Assembly (NCBI GenBank): GCA_003290165.1
Contig: QNQO01000808.1
Coordinates: forward strand, 62,001-126,000
Direction: 5' to 3'
DNA: 64,000 nt
From: Berberis thunbergii
Taxonomy: Eukaryota > Streptophyta > Magnoliopsida > Ranunculales > Berberidaceae
The first letter of the stretch is position 1; the number at the start of each line of letters is the position of its first letter. Of the stretch, positions 10,321-21,806 are shown piece after piece. The notes beneath the pieces were generated by a model that made no database searches, was not told where the DNA came from, and saw nothing but the letters and a program-made list of their open reading frames with translations. The translations under genes and the position numbers were made by a program.

Positions 10321-11770
10321 TTGATTAGGTGGATTTTACTTCTACAGGAATTTGATCTAACTATAAAGGATAAGAAGGGGACCGAGAATGTTGTGGCGGA
10401 TCACTTGTCTCGTCTGGAGTTTGGTGACTCAGCTAATGGCCCACCCATTCGTGATGACTTCCCTGATGAACACCTATTCACCGTCACTCAAGTACCATGG
10501 TATGCACACATTGTTAATTACTTGTTTTTCGGCGAAGTTCCATCATCATGGAGTGCTCAAGATAAGCGTAAATTTTTTGTTGTGGTAAGAAATTTTTATT
10601 GGGATGATCCTTATCTATATAAGTATTGCCCCGACCAAATCATGAGGCGTTGTATCCCTGAAAGTGAGATTGAAAGTGTCTTACATTTTTGTCACAGTGC
10701 AGCTTGTGGCGGCCATTTTTCTATGAAAAAAACCGCTGCAAAATTTTTACAGTCTGGATTATATTGGCCTACATTATTTAAGAACACTAATAATTATTGT
10801 CGTTCTTGTGATAGATGCCAGAAGTTAGGTGAACTGTCCCAGAGACACATGATGCCCCTTAACCCCATCCTAGTCATTGAGATATTTGATTGTTGGGAGA
10901 TTGATTTTATGAGACATTTTCCACCTTCTTTTGGATATTTGTATATTTTGCTTGTAGTGGACTATGTGTCCAAATGGTTTGAGGCCGTGGCATGCCGGAA
11001 TAATGACAACAGCACTGTTGTCAGATTTACCAAAAAACACATTTTATCTCGTTTTAGTACACCACGAGCCATTATTAGTGATCAGGGGACTCATTTCTGT
11101 AATCGCTCTTTTGAGGTTTTGATTCGCAGGTATGGAGTTCATCACAAGGTTGTCAATGCCTATCATCCGCAGACAAATGCCCAAGCCGAGCTGGCAAACC
11201 GAGAAGTGAAACAAATCTTGGAGAAGATGGTGAATCCGGATAGGAAGGATTCTTCATTGCGCCTTCCTGATGCACTTTGGGCTTATCGTACAGCTTATAA
11301 GACAATTCTCGGGATGTCTCCGTATCGACTTATATATGGAAAAGCCTGTCATTTACATGTTGAGTTAGAACATCGCGCTTATTGGGCTGTAAAAAGCACT
11401 AACTTTGATTTCAATGATGTAGGTATTCAGCGGAAACTTCAGTTAGCTGAAATTGAAGAGTTGCGGAATGATGCCTATGACAATTCCCGAATATACAAGG
11501 CAAAGATGAAAGCGACTCATGATAAGCAAATTCTGAGGAAACATTTTGAGTCTAATCGACGAGTCTATCTCTATGACTCATGACTTCATTTTCATCCTGG
11601 TAAGCTAAGATCGAGATGGACATGCCCATTCATGGTAAAACAAGTCTTTCCCAATGGTTCCAAAAGATGGGAGAGTATTTAGAGTAAATGGGCAATGTTT
11701 GAAGCACTATGTGGAGCGGGTAGAGGTTCCAAAGGAGATATCTCTGGTTGCCCCTGCCTACTTGATTTGA
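10321..11770 (+). pseudogene. Athila-type RNase H end and integrase
   Basis: A 420-codon frame gives the end of RNase H ([12 protein letters not shown]), the HHCC zinc finger ([20 protein letters not shown]), and the catalytic core with the first Asp in CWEIDFM, the second in ISDQGTHF, and the Glu in [12 protein letters not shown]. Then come WAYRTAYKT and the [18 protein letters not shown] block typical of Athila. After the TGA at 11581-11583 the C-terminus is readable to about 11770 with frameshifts. No chromodomain is visible. This is the best preserved part of the element. Confidence 0.85.
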
Positions 11771-11842
11771 TGTTTTCTACCCTATCTTTAGTTTATGTTT
11801 TTATTTTTTTTATATTTCATTTATTATTTTTCATTTTTTTTT

Positions 11843-12365
11843 ACTCCTGAAAATATTTGTATGCTTTGGTAGAAACCCCGTAACTATGCCATCACACTAT
11901 ACTAAATTTACATTTTTGTAACAACCCCCAATACAGGAACACTTTTGAGCTGTAACAGTTCACAAAACAATTTTACATATTTTCACAGACAAAATGATAT
12001 AATAATTATATGACCATGAAGAGTATGGTGCTACAAGTGATACTATTAATGGTAATCCAATTTATTATATAAATTTTTTTATTGTATAACTGTTTTTCAT
12101 TTTTTTTGACTTAATTTAGTTTTGACTTGAAATTGTTTAGTTGACTTTTACAACTCAAAAGTATTACTGTTTTGGAAGTTGTTACCAATATGTTAATTTA
12201 ATGTATCATCAGAAAAGAAAATTACGTGTATACTGTTTTAGGCCTTTATAACAATCTTCCATTAAAACAGTCCTAAATTTAATGGATTAATGATTTTTCT
12301 AAACCATAGATTTTGAAAGTTTTTTCTTGTGGATAGTTCTCAATTGGAAATAGAGATAGAGATAG
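11843..12365. repeat. Fold-back repeat, copy 2 (MITE-like)
   Basis: Closely similar to 2104-2704 from TTACTCCTGAAAAT through CTCAATTGGA, with an internal deletion of about 80 bases near 12280 at a TTTAATGG microhomology. The same inverted arms (GTAACAAC...CTTTTGAGCTGTAA with its complement) are present. Confidence 0.65.
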
Positions 12366-13143
12366 GGATACACCAGGAACTAAATATTTGTTGTATTGAT
12401 GTTTCGTAAACAATCAAAATGTCTTGTTAAAAATTGGGTTAAAGTGTGTTAAATAATTTTAATAGCTTACTTTTATCTTTTGAAATTTTATATGCATGTA
12501 GCTGAGGAAAAATGCAGCATTGCGAAAGTTTATGAGCCAAAGTCTTGAATTTGTTCAAAGTAGATGTAACATGTAAAACTGTAGGAAGATCGAGAAACCC
12601 AATAGTCTAGAGTAGTTTTAGCTTAGATGCATTTGTTAAAACAAAGATATAACAATTGGATGAATACATTAATGGGACTATAGGTGCTTCTTAAATTTAC
12701 TAAACAGGGTAGAGTTGATTGAGATGGCTAAGCTACAAAGAAAATTGCCAACGTTGCAAAGGAGCTTTCATGTTAGCGGTTCCAACAAACTGAGTGGAAG
12801 AGCAAACGGATTTTGCTTTTGCACTTAAAAGGGAATATTGAGACATCATGGAACACGTTTTGTGAATTTTGTCATAAAATGTAGAATTAGAGCCCTTCTA
12901 GGGAGCGAGGGTGCGCATCTCCCATCTCCCTCGAGATAAGCGAGGGCGCACATCTCGACACCCATCCCTCGCTCCCAAGAATTGTCGGTAGAATTAAGAG
13001 ACATGTTCCTCCATCCGAGTCACTTGCGATGAGATTCATATGATAATGATAGTAACTATGATTCCTCAAATTCAGAAGTTAGTTGATTGAGAACTTTTTT
13101 GCCTTTGAATGGATTTTATTCATGATACCATTTCTGGATGCAG
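12366..13143. other. Upstream or intronic sequence of the CHCH pseudogene
   Basis: No gene is seen. The last bases (TGGATGCAG, ending at 13143) form a good splice acceptor for the following exon, so at least the right part is probably intron or an untranslated region. A short inverted-repeat patch lies at 12899-12977. Confidence 0.4.
12899..12977. repeat. Imperfect hairpin with GCGAGGG repeats
   Basis: GGGAGCGAGGG near 12900 is complementary to CCCTCGCTCCC near 12967-12977. Between them GCGAGGGCGCACATCTCG partly repeats GCGAGGGTGCGCATCTC. It could fold into a stem-loop. I do not recognise a known element. Confidence 0.5.
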
Positions 13144-13177
13144 GACATGGGTCACAAGGCTGGTGGTATGTACATAA

Positions 13178-13847
13178 TGTTGAGGTCCAACCCATTAGGG
13201 TGGATTCAACTTTGGTAATTAATTAAACATAATTTCAAGTTTGGTTGAATAAGGAAAATTTTTTTTAATAAAAAAACAAAAAACAAAATTTTTGTTTTGA
13301 ATAAGGAATGAGTTGGCAGCTGGTTAATTAAATAGAAACAAAGTTCTATTTGAGGTGGTGTTGGGCAACTGCAAACAAGTATAAATAGGTGCATAAAACA
13401 AAGTTTTATATAGTATTTTTCAAGGAAGCTACTGCGTGAATAAGCAACAGAGAACATAGTATTCTCTTTAGTGTTTGGTGCGGCTGTGTGCGCGTGGACG
13501 GTGACTTTGTGTCTGATTCTTTGGGCGCAATTTTGTGTGACAAAGTGTGATGTGTGGCTGCGATATCGACTTAGCTTTGTCAATTGATTTTGTAGAAGAA
13601 GTTGAATGAGCTTTTGAGTTAATTTGCTGTGAGGTAACCCGTATTATTTACTCCTTGTATTACTCAAACTTTTGGCAAAAAGCTTGAGAAGTTATTGTAC
13701 TTCTTCTTATTTGATTAGTGGATTATCTCATATTTGCCCCGTGGTTTTTCCTTCACATTGAAGGGTTTTTCATGTAAATCTTGGTGTCTCGTTTATTATT
13801 GCTTTAGATTATTTCCTTGGTATTGTTTTATTGGTTTTGTCCCAACA
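13178..13847 (+). repeat. 5' LTR of the copia element
   Basis: 670 bases, TGTTG...CAACA, closely matching 17931-18591. The LTR pair differs by visible substitutions and small indels, so the insertion is not very recent. Confidence 0.95.
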
Positions 13848-13850
13848 AAG

Positions 13851-13860
13851 TGGTATCAGA
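13851..13860 (+). other. Copia primer binding site
   Basis: TGGTATCAGA three bases after the 5' LTR, complementary to the end of initiator tRNA-Met. Confidence 0.9.
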
Positions 13861-13896
13861 ACAATTGTTGGAAGATGGTCAATTAAGAGAGTTAAC

Positions 13897-16800
13897 ATGA
13901 AAAATAACAACAATACACGGATGATTAGCCTTAATGGCTCAAACTATGTTATTTGAAAAGCCAAGATAGAAGACATATTATACTGTAAGGATTTGTACCC
14001 TCCAATTGAGAGAGATGCAACTAAACCCAAGGATATGTCAGAAGAAGAGTGGAAGAAATTAAACAGAAAAGACTATTGGTCACATCAGGCAATGGCAAGA
14101 TGATTCAATATTTCATCATGTGTCAGCTGAGACGTTTGCACATGCGCTTTGGACCAAACTCCAGAATTTATATGAAAGGAAAACCGCTGTAATCAAGGCA
14201 TTCTAGATTAGGAAGTTAGTGAAATTGAAATTCAAGGAAGGTAGTTCTATTGCTGAGCACTTGAATGAGGTGCAAAGTGTGGTGAATCAGTTGTCCAACA
14301 TGAAGATAGTGTTAGATGATTAAATGGAAACATTATTACTTCTTAGCTCATTATCAGATATTTATGAAACATTTGTAGTGTCGGTTAGTAATTCGGCACC
14401 AAATTGACAACTTACCATGGAGTTGGTTACCGGTAGTTTATTTAATGAAGAGACTAGAAGAAAGTCTGTCGGTATTGATCATTCCCAAGCACTTGTGACT
14501 GAAAACAGAGGGAGAAAGAAATGTAAGAAATATCATGGTTATGATAAGAATCGTGATAAGTCAAGAGGGAGATCATCGTCAAGAGATAGACGTTTTAAGT
14601 GTCATTATTATGGTAAACCGGGCCATTTCAGAAAACAATGTTATAGTTATAAAAGAAATTTGAAAGAAGGAAAAGTGAAGAATGATGATAGTAAAAAAGC
14701 TACAGCTGCAGTTACTGATGAACCCGTGGCTCTTTTGTATAACGAAGGTGAATGTTTGCATGTTGCAAATTAAAGAAGCGAATGGATTATTGACACTGGT
14801 GCATCTTATCATGCAACCCCAAGGAAAGACTATTTCACTACTTATAGAGCAAAAGATTTTGGCAGTGTGAAGATGGGAAACACTAGCAACTCTAAAATAG
14901 TCGGAATAGGTGATGTGTGTGTCCAAACTAATACGGGGTGCACGTTGACTTTGAAAGATGTACGTCATGTTCCTGATCTTCGTCTGAACCTGATTTCTAA
15001 ACTTGTTTTGGATAAACAAGGATATATTAATTATTTTGGTAATGGTGCTTGGAAGCTTACCAAAGGTTCACTTGTTGTGGCAAAAGGGTAAGGCGTGTTG
15101 CACACTATACAAGACTCATGTGAAATTGTGTAAGACTGGTTTAAATGCAACTGAAGATGGTTCTTCTACAAATTTGTGGCATAGGCAACTTGCACACATG
15201 AGTGAGAAAGGTATGCAACTCTTAGAAAAAAAATTTGATTCCTTCCTTGAAATGTACTCCTCTTAACCCCTGTGATTATTGTTTATTTGGTAAAAATCAT
15301 AGAGTTGCATTTCGTAGATCATCAAAAAGAAAATATGGCTTGTTAGATTTGGTTTACACTGATGTTTGTAGTCCCATTGAAGTAGATTCTCTTGGTGGTA
15401 GTAGATATTTCTTGACATGTATTGATGATGCATTAAAAAATGTGTGGATATATTTTCTCAGATCTAATGACCAGGTTTTTAAGCTATTCTAGTAGTTTCA
15501 CGCTAAGTTGAAAGATAAATAGGTAGAGTTTTGAAGTGTCTCCGCAGTGATAATGGTGGCAAGTACACATCAAAAGAATTTAAAGCTTATTGTAGTAAGC
15601 GTGGTATACGACATGAAAAGATAATTTTCGGCACTCCACAACATAATGGGGTAGCAGAAAAAATGAACCGGACTGTTGTAGAAAGGTGAGATGCATACTT
15701 CGCATGGCTAAATTGCCAAAAAAGTTCTGGTCTGAAGCTGCTAGTACAGCTTGTTATCTCATCAACATGTCTCCTTCATTTCCTTTAGATGGTGACATTC
15801 CAAAAAGAGTGTGGAGAGGGAAAGATAGTTCATACTCCCATATGAAGGTATTTGGCTGTAAAACATTTATTCATATACCGAAGGAGAAGAGATTAAAGCT
15901 TGATGAAAATGCATCTCCATGTATTTTCGTTGGTTATGGAGATGAACAGTTTGGCTACAGATTATGGGATCCTGAGAATAAAAAAATTATTAGAAGCAGA
16001 GATGTGGTATTTTATGAAGATCATACCGTTGCAAAATTTGAGAAAATTGAAAAGCCCAAGCAGATAAATAATGAGGTAGCAAATCTTACACCACTTTCTC
16101 CTTTGTCGCATGTTGAAAATGGGGGAGAGATGTCAGATGATATAGTTGGTGACCATATGCCAGAAAATGAAGTTGTTAATGATGATCATGTAGAAATAGA
16201 TGAGACTGCGCATGAAGAGCAACCCCTTCAGCAAGAAATAGTAGAGCCTCAATTAAGAATGTCTACCAGGGAGCGCAAACCGTCAAAGAGGTATCCCAGT
16301 GATGAGTATGTTTTCCTTATAGAAGAAGGTGAACCAGAAAATTTTCAAGAAGTACTAAATCATAAAGATAAAGATAGCTGGATGAAAGCTATTTAAGAAG
16401 AGATGAGTTCCTTGCATAAGAATGATACTTATGATTTAGTTGAGATTCCAAAAGGTAGAAAACATTTGAAGAACAAATGAGTGTACAAATTGAAAAAAAG
16501 ATGGTGATGGAAAGAATGTGAAGCACAAAACTCAGTCATTGGTAAAAGGTTTTGCGCAAAAGAAGATGATAAATTTTGATGAGATATTTTCACCCGTGGT
16601 GAAAATGACATCCATTAGAGTGGTGTTAAGTCTTGCAGCTAGCCTAGATCTTGAGATTGAACAATTAGATGTTAAAACTGCATTTCTTCATGGGGATTTG
16701 TATGAATAAATTTACATGGCACAAACAGAGGGTTTTGAAGTGAAAGGGAAATAACATATGGTTTGCAGATTGAAGAAATTTTTTTATGGATTGAAACAGG

Positions 16801-17884
16801 CTTCGAGACAGTGGTATAAGAAGTTTGACTTCTTTATGGTAGGATATGGCTACAAGAGAACACTTCTATGGCTACAAGAGAACACTTCTAGACCATTGTG
16901 TTTATGTCAGATATTTTTCGCTTGATAGGTTCATTATTCTTTTGATTTATGTTGACAATATGCTAATTGTTGGAAAAGATGTTGATATGATTGGTAGATT
17001 GAAAAAAGATTTATTTAGTTCTTTTGATATGAAAGACTTTGGGCCAGCTCAACACATCCTAGGGATAAAAATTACACATGACAGAAAAATTAAGAAGTTG
17101 TGGTTGTCACAAGAAAAGTATGTTGAAAAAGTACTTGAAAGGTTCAAGATGCTAAGCTTGTGAGTACCCCACTTGCTAATCACTTCAAGTTAAGTATCCA
17201 GTTATCTCCTCGTACTGATGAAGAAAAGAAGCATATGTCAGGTATTCCATACTCCTTTGCTGTATGGTGTTTGATGTATTCTATGGTTTGTACAACACCA
17301 GATATTGCTCAAGCAGTAGGTGTTGTAAGTATTCATAAAATCCAGGAAAAGAACATTGGACTGCAGTTAAATGGATTATGAGATATTTGAAAGGTACTTC
17401 GAAGCTTTAGTAATTCAGGAGCTGTATTAGAAGAGTACACAGATGCATATTTTGCAAGTGATTTAGATAAGAAGAGGTCAACTTCAGGTTATGTTTTCAC
17501 TTTTGCAGGGGGAGCTGTAGCTTGGCAGTCTAGATTGCAAAAGTGTGTTGCTTTGTCAAGTACTGAAGCCGAGTATATTGCCATTAATGAAGTAGGGAAA
17601 AAATGTTATGATTGAAAAGATTGCTCAAGGAGCTGGGCGTGAATCAGAATAAGTATGTGGTGCATTGTAATAGTTAGAGTGATATTTAGTTGAGTAAGAA
17701 TGCCACATACCATGGACTAACCAAACATATTGATACACGCTACCACTGGATACGTGATGTGCTTGAGAAAAATTATTTCCAGGTTGCAAAGATTCATACT
17801 AGTGAAAATCCTTCTGATATGATGACAAAAATAGTTCCAAAAGGAAAACATGAGTTCTGTAGAGAGCTCATTGGAATGGCCTAA
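13897..17884 (+). pseudogene. Copia gag-pol polyprotein, multiply broken
   Basis: In order: gag start MKNNNNTRMISLNGSNY; zinc-knuckle relic FKCHYYGKPGHFRKQC (second Cys replaced by Tyr) near 14594; protease WIIDTGASYHATP near 14783; GAG-pre-integrase LWHRQLAHMSEKGMQLL; integrase with YTDVCSPIEVDSLGG and the HNGVAEKMNRTV region; RT with FDEIFSPVVKMTSIR, LDVKTAFLHGDL and a catalytic box reading YVDN (16948-16959) instead of YVDD; RNase H with SGYVFTFAGGAVAW and ALSSTEAEY. At least ten stops or frameshifts interrupt it, including a 22-bp tandem duplication at 16846-16889. RT would be inactive even without the frameshifts. Confidence 0.9.
16846..16889 (+). repeat. Perfect 22-bp tandem duplication inside copia RT
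   Basis: ATGGCTACAAGAGAACACTTCT occurs twice in a row (16846-16867 and 16868-16889). The extra copy shifts the frame. Confidence 0.95.
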
Positions 17885-17917
17885 TATGATTAGGCGGTGA
17901 TTCTTCCCTAATGGTCT

Positions 17918-17930
17918 GGAGGGGGAGATT
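17918..17930 (+). other. Copia polypurine tract
   Basis: GGAGGGGGAGATT directly precedes the 3' LTR, as expected for the plus-strand primer. Confidence 0.85.
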
Positions 17931-18591
17931 TGTTGAGGTCCAACCCATTAGGGTGGATCCAACTTTGGTAATTAATCAAACATAATTTCAAGTTTAGTTG
18001 AATAAGGAAAAATGTTTTCAATAAGAAACAAAAACATAGTTTTTGTTTTGAATAAGGAATGAGTTGGCAGCTGGTTAACTAAATAGAAACAAAAGGCAGT
18101 GTTGGGCGGTTGCAAACAAGTATAAATAGGTGAATAAAACAGAGTTTTACATATAGTGTTTCGAAAGAAGCTGTTGCGTGAATAAGTAACAGAGAACATA
18201 ATATTCTCTTTGGTGTTTGGTGCGGCTGTGTGCGCGTGGACGGTGACTTTGTGTCTGATTCTTTTGGCGCGATTTTGTGCGACAAAGTGTAACGTGAGGC
18301 TGCGTTATCGACTTAGTTTTGTCGATTGATTTGGTAGAAGAAGTTGAAGGAGCTTTTGGGCTAATTTGCTATGAGGTAACCCGTGTTATTTACTCCTTGT
18401 ATTACTCAAGCTTTGGGCAAAAAACTTGAGAAATTATTGTACTTCTTCTTATTTGATTAGTGGATTCTCTCGGATTTGCCCCGTGATTTTTCCCTTCACA
18501 TTGAATGGTTTTTCATGTAAATCTTGGTGTCTCGTTTATTATTGCTTTAAATTATTTTATTGGTATTATTTTATTGATATTTGTCCCAACA
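17931..18591 (+). repeat. 3' LTR of the copia element
   Basis: 661 bases matching the 5' LTR, followed by the CATAA duplication. Confidence 0.95.
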
Positions 18592-19385
18592 CATAAACGG
18601 CAAGAGGTTTGCTACTATGCAAAAACCATGCAGGAAAGAAATGTTAGCGTTCCTCAATTGCTTGGCCCTGAATGGTAGCAACGACAGTAAATGTGAGCGG
18701 TAGAAAGAACTTTTGAATACCTGTATGAATTCTCAGGTAGTGCATGTTGATTCATGAGTTAGTTATGCTTGATTCTCAACCTGTACAGCTTGTTTATGCC
18801 ATTTTATAGCTCCAACATTCCTTCATTTTTTTTTTTGTAAAAAATATCTATGAACTCATTTTGGCAATTTTGAGCTTTCAACTTTTAGCCTTATCTGGTG
18901 TAGCTCCATTCCACTATAATCAATCTAAACCTACCTCAAATTAGGATCTAACATAAAATGAGCATTTGAAGTATCTTAGTTTGCTTGCCCTGGATATTAA
19001 AAAAAAGAAAAACATGTGAGTAACCAAAAATAAATAAAGTATAAGCTAATACAAAGGTTCATAGTTGAGCACATGAAAAGAAAAAGGGTCATGTATCATT
19101 CTGGTAATACCTATGCTCTGATTACTTCTGCAGACCGGCAAAAACAGGAAGTCTTGAGGAAGCATAAATTACCAGCTGCAGAGGCTTACCAGAAGGAAGT
19201 GATTGTTATCCTGGTCTGGTCGGAAACTAAATATTTGTGTCAAGTAGTTGGAGGCCACTGGCTATCAGTTCAGCTTGCATTGGATTTGCGAGTCGTCTTA
19301 AATAGATCTTTTTAGTTATCAGGAAAATTGACAGTTGCTTTTAATGGGTGTTATTCTCATAATGAACAATATAAAGGTTAATGTA

Positions 19386-19540
19386 CACTACAAGAAAATG
19401 GCAATTTAGTGGCGGCTATTTAGTGACGGTCTGGAAAAACCGCCGCTAAATACTTTATTTAGCGACGGTTATTCAACCGTTGCAGAATATTGTTGTTTAA
19501 CGACAATTATAATTAAGTGTGACGTTTTAAACCGTTGTTA
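19386..19540 (+). repeat. Left subterminal repeats of the Pack-CACTA
   Basis: Several copies of TTTAGCGACGGTTAT-like and AAAACCGCCGCTAAAT-like motifs in both orientations. Confidence 0.85.
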
Positions 19541-19812
19541 TAAATAAAACATCAATTTCTTTAAAGCAAATGTGAAAACTCGCTCGCTCGTCCAGTTCTG
19601 AGCCCATCCATCCTAATTTCCCGTCCCTCCCCCACCTCTCAACCCCTTCACCATAACCTTTCCCTTCACCATATCCTTTCCCTTCCCCATATCCTCTCCT
19701 CTCCCCAAACCCTAACTCCCCACCGACGATGATGAGTGAAATTGTCTCATCCAACATTGTTTGCTTACGAAGAGAAGCTCTGATGACGATCGCCCCTCCT
19801 CTCCCCTCCAAC

Positions 19813-20652
19813 TAGGGGTGGGCACGGGACGGGATAGGACGAGATAGACCCATCCCTATCCCATCACGTTCATACGGGATCGGGACGGGACGGGATCAGC
19901 GTGCTCTCATTTTTTGACAAATTACTGCTTACCCATGACCCAATTTGCTTAGTTAAAAATAGGCTAAGGCAATTCGTTGAACTACACATAAATGATAGCC
20001 TTGGATTGAGTATGCAACATCATAAAAAATTACCATAAATGATAGCTGAAATTGATCCCGTAATTAAGATTTCTGCAGAGTTTTGAATGACTAAGATGTG
20101 GACAGTATGATGGCAATAGTGGACCTGCTCTACTGTGTCGAATAGTGAACAAAATGATGAGTAGATTTGGGGTGCTAAGAAGAATGTTTCATTATTGCTT
20201 TTAAAAAAACAGTCATTAAATTCATTGTCTTGACACGAAATAAAATCTCCAATGTAGTTAGCAATCCCATTTTGAGTTTTAAAGAGTTTGCAATTAAATA
20301 ATTCATTTAGAAATCTAGAAATAAACCAATATCAAGTAGTTGCAGATATAGACTAATATCAATTACACTAATTTCAACTAAATTCATTTTTCTTCAATTA
20401 CAGTAATATTCCAATCCTAAAATAAATAAATAAATAAAAATATTAACAACAAATATTAAAAAATTAGCTCGGGATGAGACGGGATTGGCGGGATTGAAAA
20501 TCTTCATCCCATTCCATCCCATCCCATCCCATTCTAGATCGGGACGGGACGGGATCAGGATGGAATTATTCAATCTCATTATGACCCGAAAAAATCGGGA
20601 CGGGACGGGATCGGGACGGGAACGGGATCGCGGGATGGGATGCCCACCCCTA
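19813..20652 (+). mobile_element. hAT-type element copy 2, nested, with perfect 8-bp duplication
   Basis: TAGGGGTGGGCA at 19813 and TGCCCACCCCTA ending at 20652 are flanked by CCTCCAAC at 19805-19812 and 20653-20660. The subterminal ATCGGGACGGGACGGGAT repeats match those of 1029-1888 in the opposite orientation, but the interior is unrelated and holds no recognised gene. It inserted into sequence already inside the Pack-CACTA, so it is younger than that element's cargo. Confidence 0.93.
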
Positions 20653-20883
20653 CCTCCAACATTTCTCTCGATAGATCAAATCCGCTTAAATTGATTCGTC
20701 TCATTGATGGAGTTCATACTCGAACAAGGCAAGAGCCTCCATGATCTATGCTCCACTCTCATACTCGTAAGAAAACCGATCGATAAACCCTAATAGTCCC
20801 TTTTTACTCACATTTGTTGATTTTTTCTTGAAAAGTAATCTAGGGTTTCATCTCTGAGAGAGACCAACAACACCCACTGAGAT

Positions 20884-21806
20884 ATGGGTCGCAAAATCAT
20901 GGATCTCTCGGGGGAAACCCAAATCCCCGATGCCCCTTCTGTGAGAGAAGCTCTGCTCTTCACTACCATGAGCATTATAGGGCTTCCTGTTGAAGTGAAA
21001 GTCAAGGACGACTCCATATATTCTTGCATCTTTCACACTGCTTGTTTTGAGAAGGACTATGGTGAATATCTTAAGATCCAACCCCTTTGTGGTATTTATG
21101 GTGCAATTTGAATTTTTTTTTTTTCTGATTTATGAAATGGGTATTTGAGTTTCTTCATGGATTTTCAATATTTTTTGAATTCATAATGGTTTGGATTATT
21201 TTTGAATTGCCCGATGGGTTTTGATTAGAATGCCAATTCATGTCTGGGTTTTGATTTTTCTATTGAACTGAGGTGTGCTTGTTTTGATTTGATGGATTAA
21301 GGATTGGATTTGATCCCCTTTTGAGTTTTATAATTTTCATGTTTGTGTAATGAATTTGATTGTCAGGGTTTGCAGATGGATTCATTATTTTGATCTCATA
21401 AGCATGGTTTATTGTTCAGGCATTGTATTGAAAAAAGCAAAGATGACCAAGAAGGGGAAGAAAGATGCCAACTTGGAGAATGGGGAAGTTGTGGATACGC
21501 TTGTAGTACATCCAAGCGATCTGGTTCAAGTCATTGTCAATGCACATTTCTTATATCATGGTTTGCTTTCAGTACTATGTGTTTTGTGATTTAATTTGAT
21601 GTTCTTATATGCCATTGGTTCCTCTTATAGGGGCATCTACTTTTGGCAGATGGAATTGTTGGCACTATTTCGAATGAAGATGTTGAAACCGTTAATGAAT
21701 CTTTTCAGCGTTTAGAGTACTCAGAAAGTGAGATGAACAAGCTTAAATCTAGCCAGGATGCTCCACATAATTTGATTGCTGAGGCTAATCATATTAATGG
21801 AACTAG
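20884..21806 (+). pseudogene. Captured ataxin-2/CID-like fragment (PABP-interacting protein)
   Basis: Exon 1 (to 21061) reads VREALLFTTMSIIGLPVEV, then YSCIFHTACFEKDYG. Exon 2 (from 21420) continues IVLKKAKMTKKGKK and NGEVVDTLVVHPSDLVQV. Exon 3 (21631-21806) gives HLLLADGIVGTISNEDVETV. This is the Lsm-like SM-ATX domain of plant CID3/CID4-type ataxin-2 proteins, which bind poly(A)-binding protein and act in mRNA metabolism. Splice junctions G|GT...AG|GC are intact for intron 1, while the exon 2 donor looks lost. The LsMAD and PAM2 parts are absent, so this is an N-terminal fragment. Confidence 0.8.

Larger units (their letters stand above)
5587..11770 (+). mobile_element. Decayed Athila-type Ty3/gypsy retrotransposon lacking a 3' LTR
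   Basis: The order is 5' LTR, tRNA-Asp-type primer site, gag, protease, RT, RNase H, integrase, typical of Athila elements. Many stops and frameshifts interrupt the frames. After the integrase C-terminus the sequence passes into AT-rich DNA and the second fold-back repeat, and no 3' LTR copy is seen. The left boundary is approximate because there is no second LTR for comparison. Confidence 0.8.
13178..18591 (+). mobile_element. Complete Ty1/copia retrotransposon with CATAA target duplication
   Basis: Two LTRs (13178-13847 and 17931-18591) both begin TGTTGAGG and end CCCAACA. The 5-bp duplication CATAA lies at 13173-13177 and 18592-18596. A primer site and polypurine tract are in place. The gag-pol frame is broken, so the element is no longer autonomous. 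It sits in the first coding exon of the CHCH pseudogene. Confidence 0.95.
13144..19202 (+). pseudogene. Twin-CX9C (CHCH) protein pseudogene, mS37/MRP10-like, split by a copia element
   Basis: Exon 1 starts after the acceptor at 13143 (ATG 13147) and is cut at 13177. It resumes at 18597 after the copia element and ends at 18736 before a GT donor. Exon 2 is 19134-19202. Joined across the insertion, the frame encodes about 79 residues with MYINGKRF, PCRKEMLAFLNC (CX9C) and a second CX9C from C43 to C53, ending in GSINYQLQRLTRRK. This order resembles plant CHCH proteins related to mitochondrial ribosomal mS37/CHCHD1/MRP10, which are imported and disulfide-folded in the intermembrane space. Besides the insertion, TAG at 18701-18703 stands where Gln is usual, and TGA at 19155-19157 where Trp is usual. 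The gene is therefore dead, or a dead duplicate. Confidence 0.75.

Noticed and set aside
2104..12365. The repeated blocks 2104-2704 and 11843-12365 as LTRs of one large retroelement
   Set aside because: They lack TG...CA ends and have internal inverted arms, and no primer site follows the first block directly. A separate gypsy LTR with its own primer site begins at 2710.
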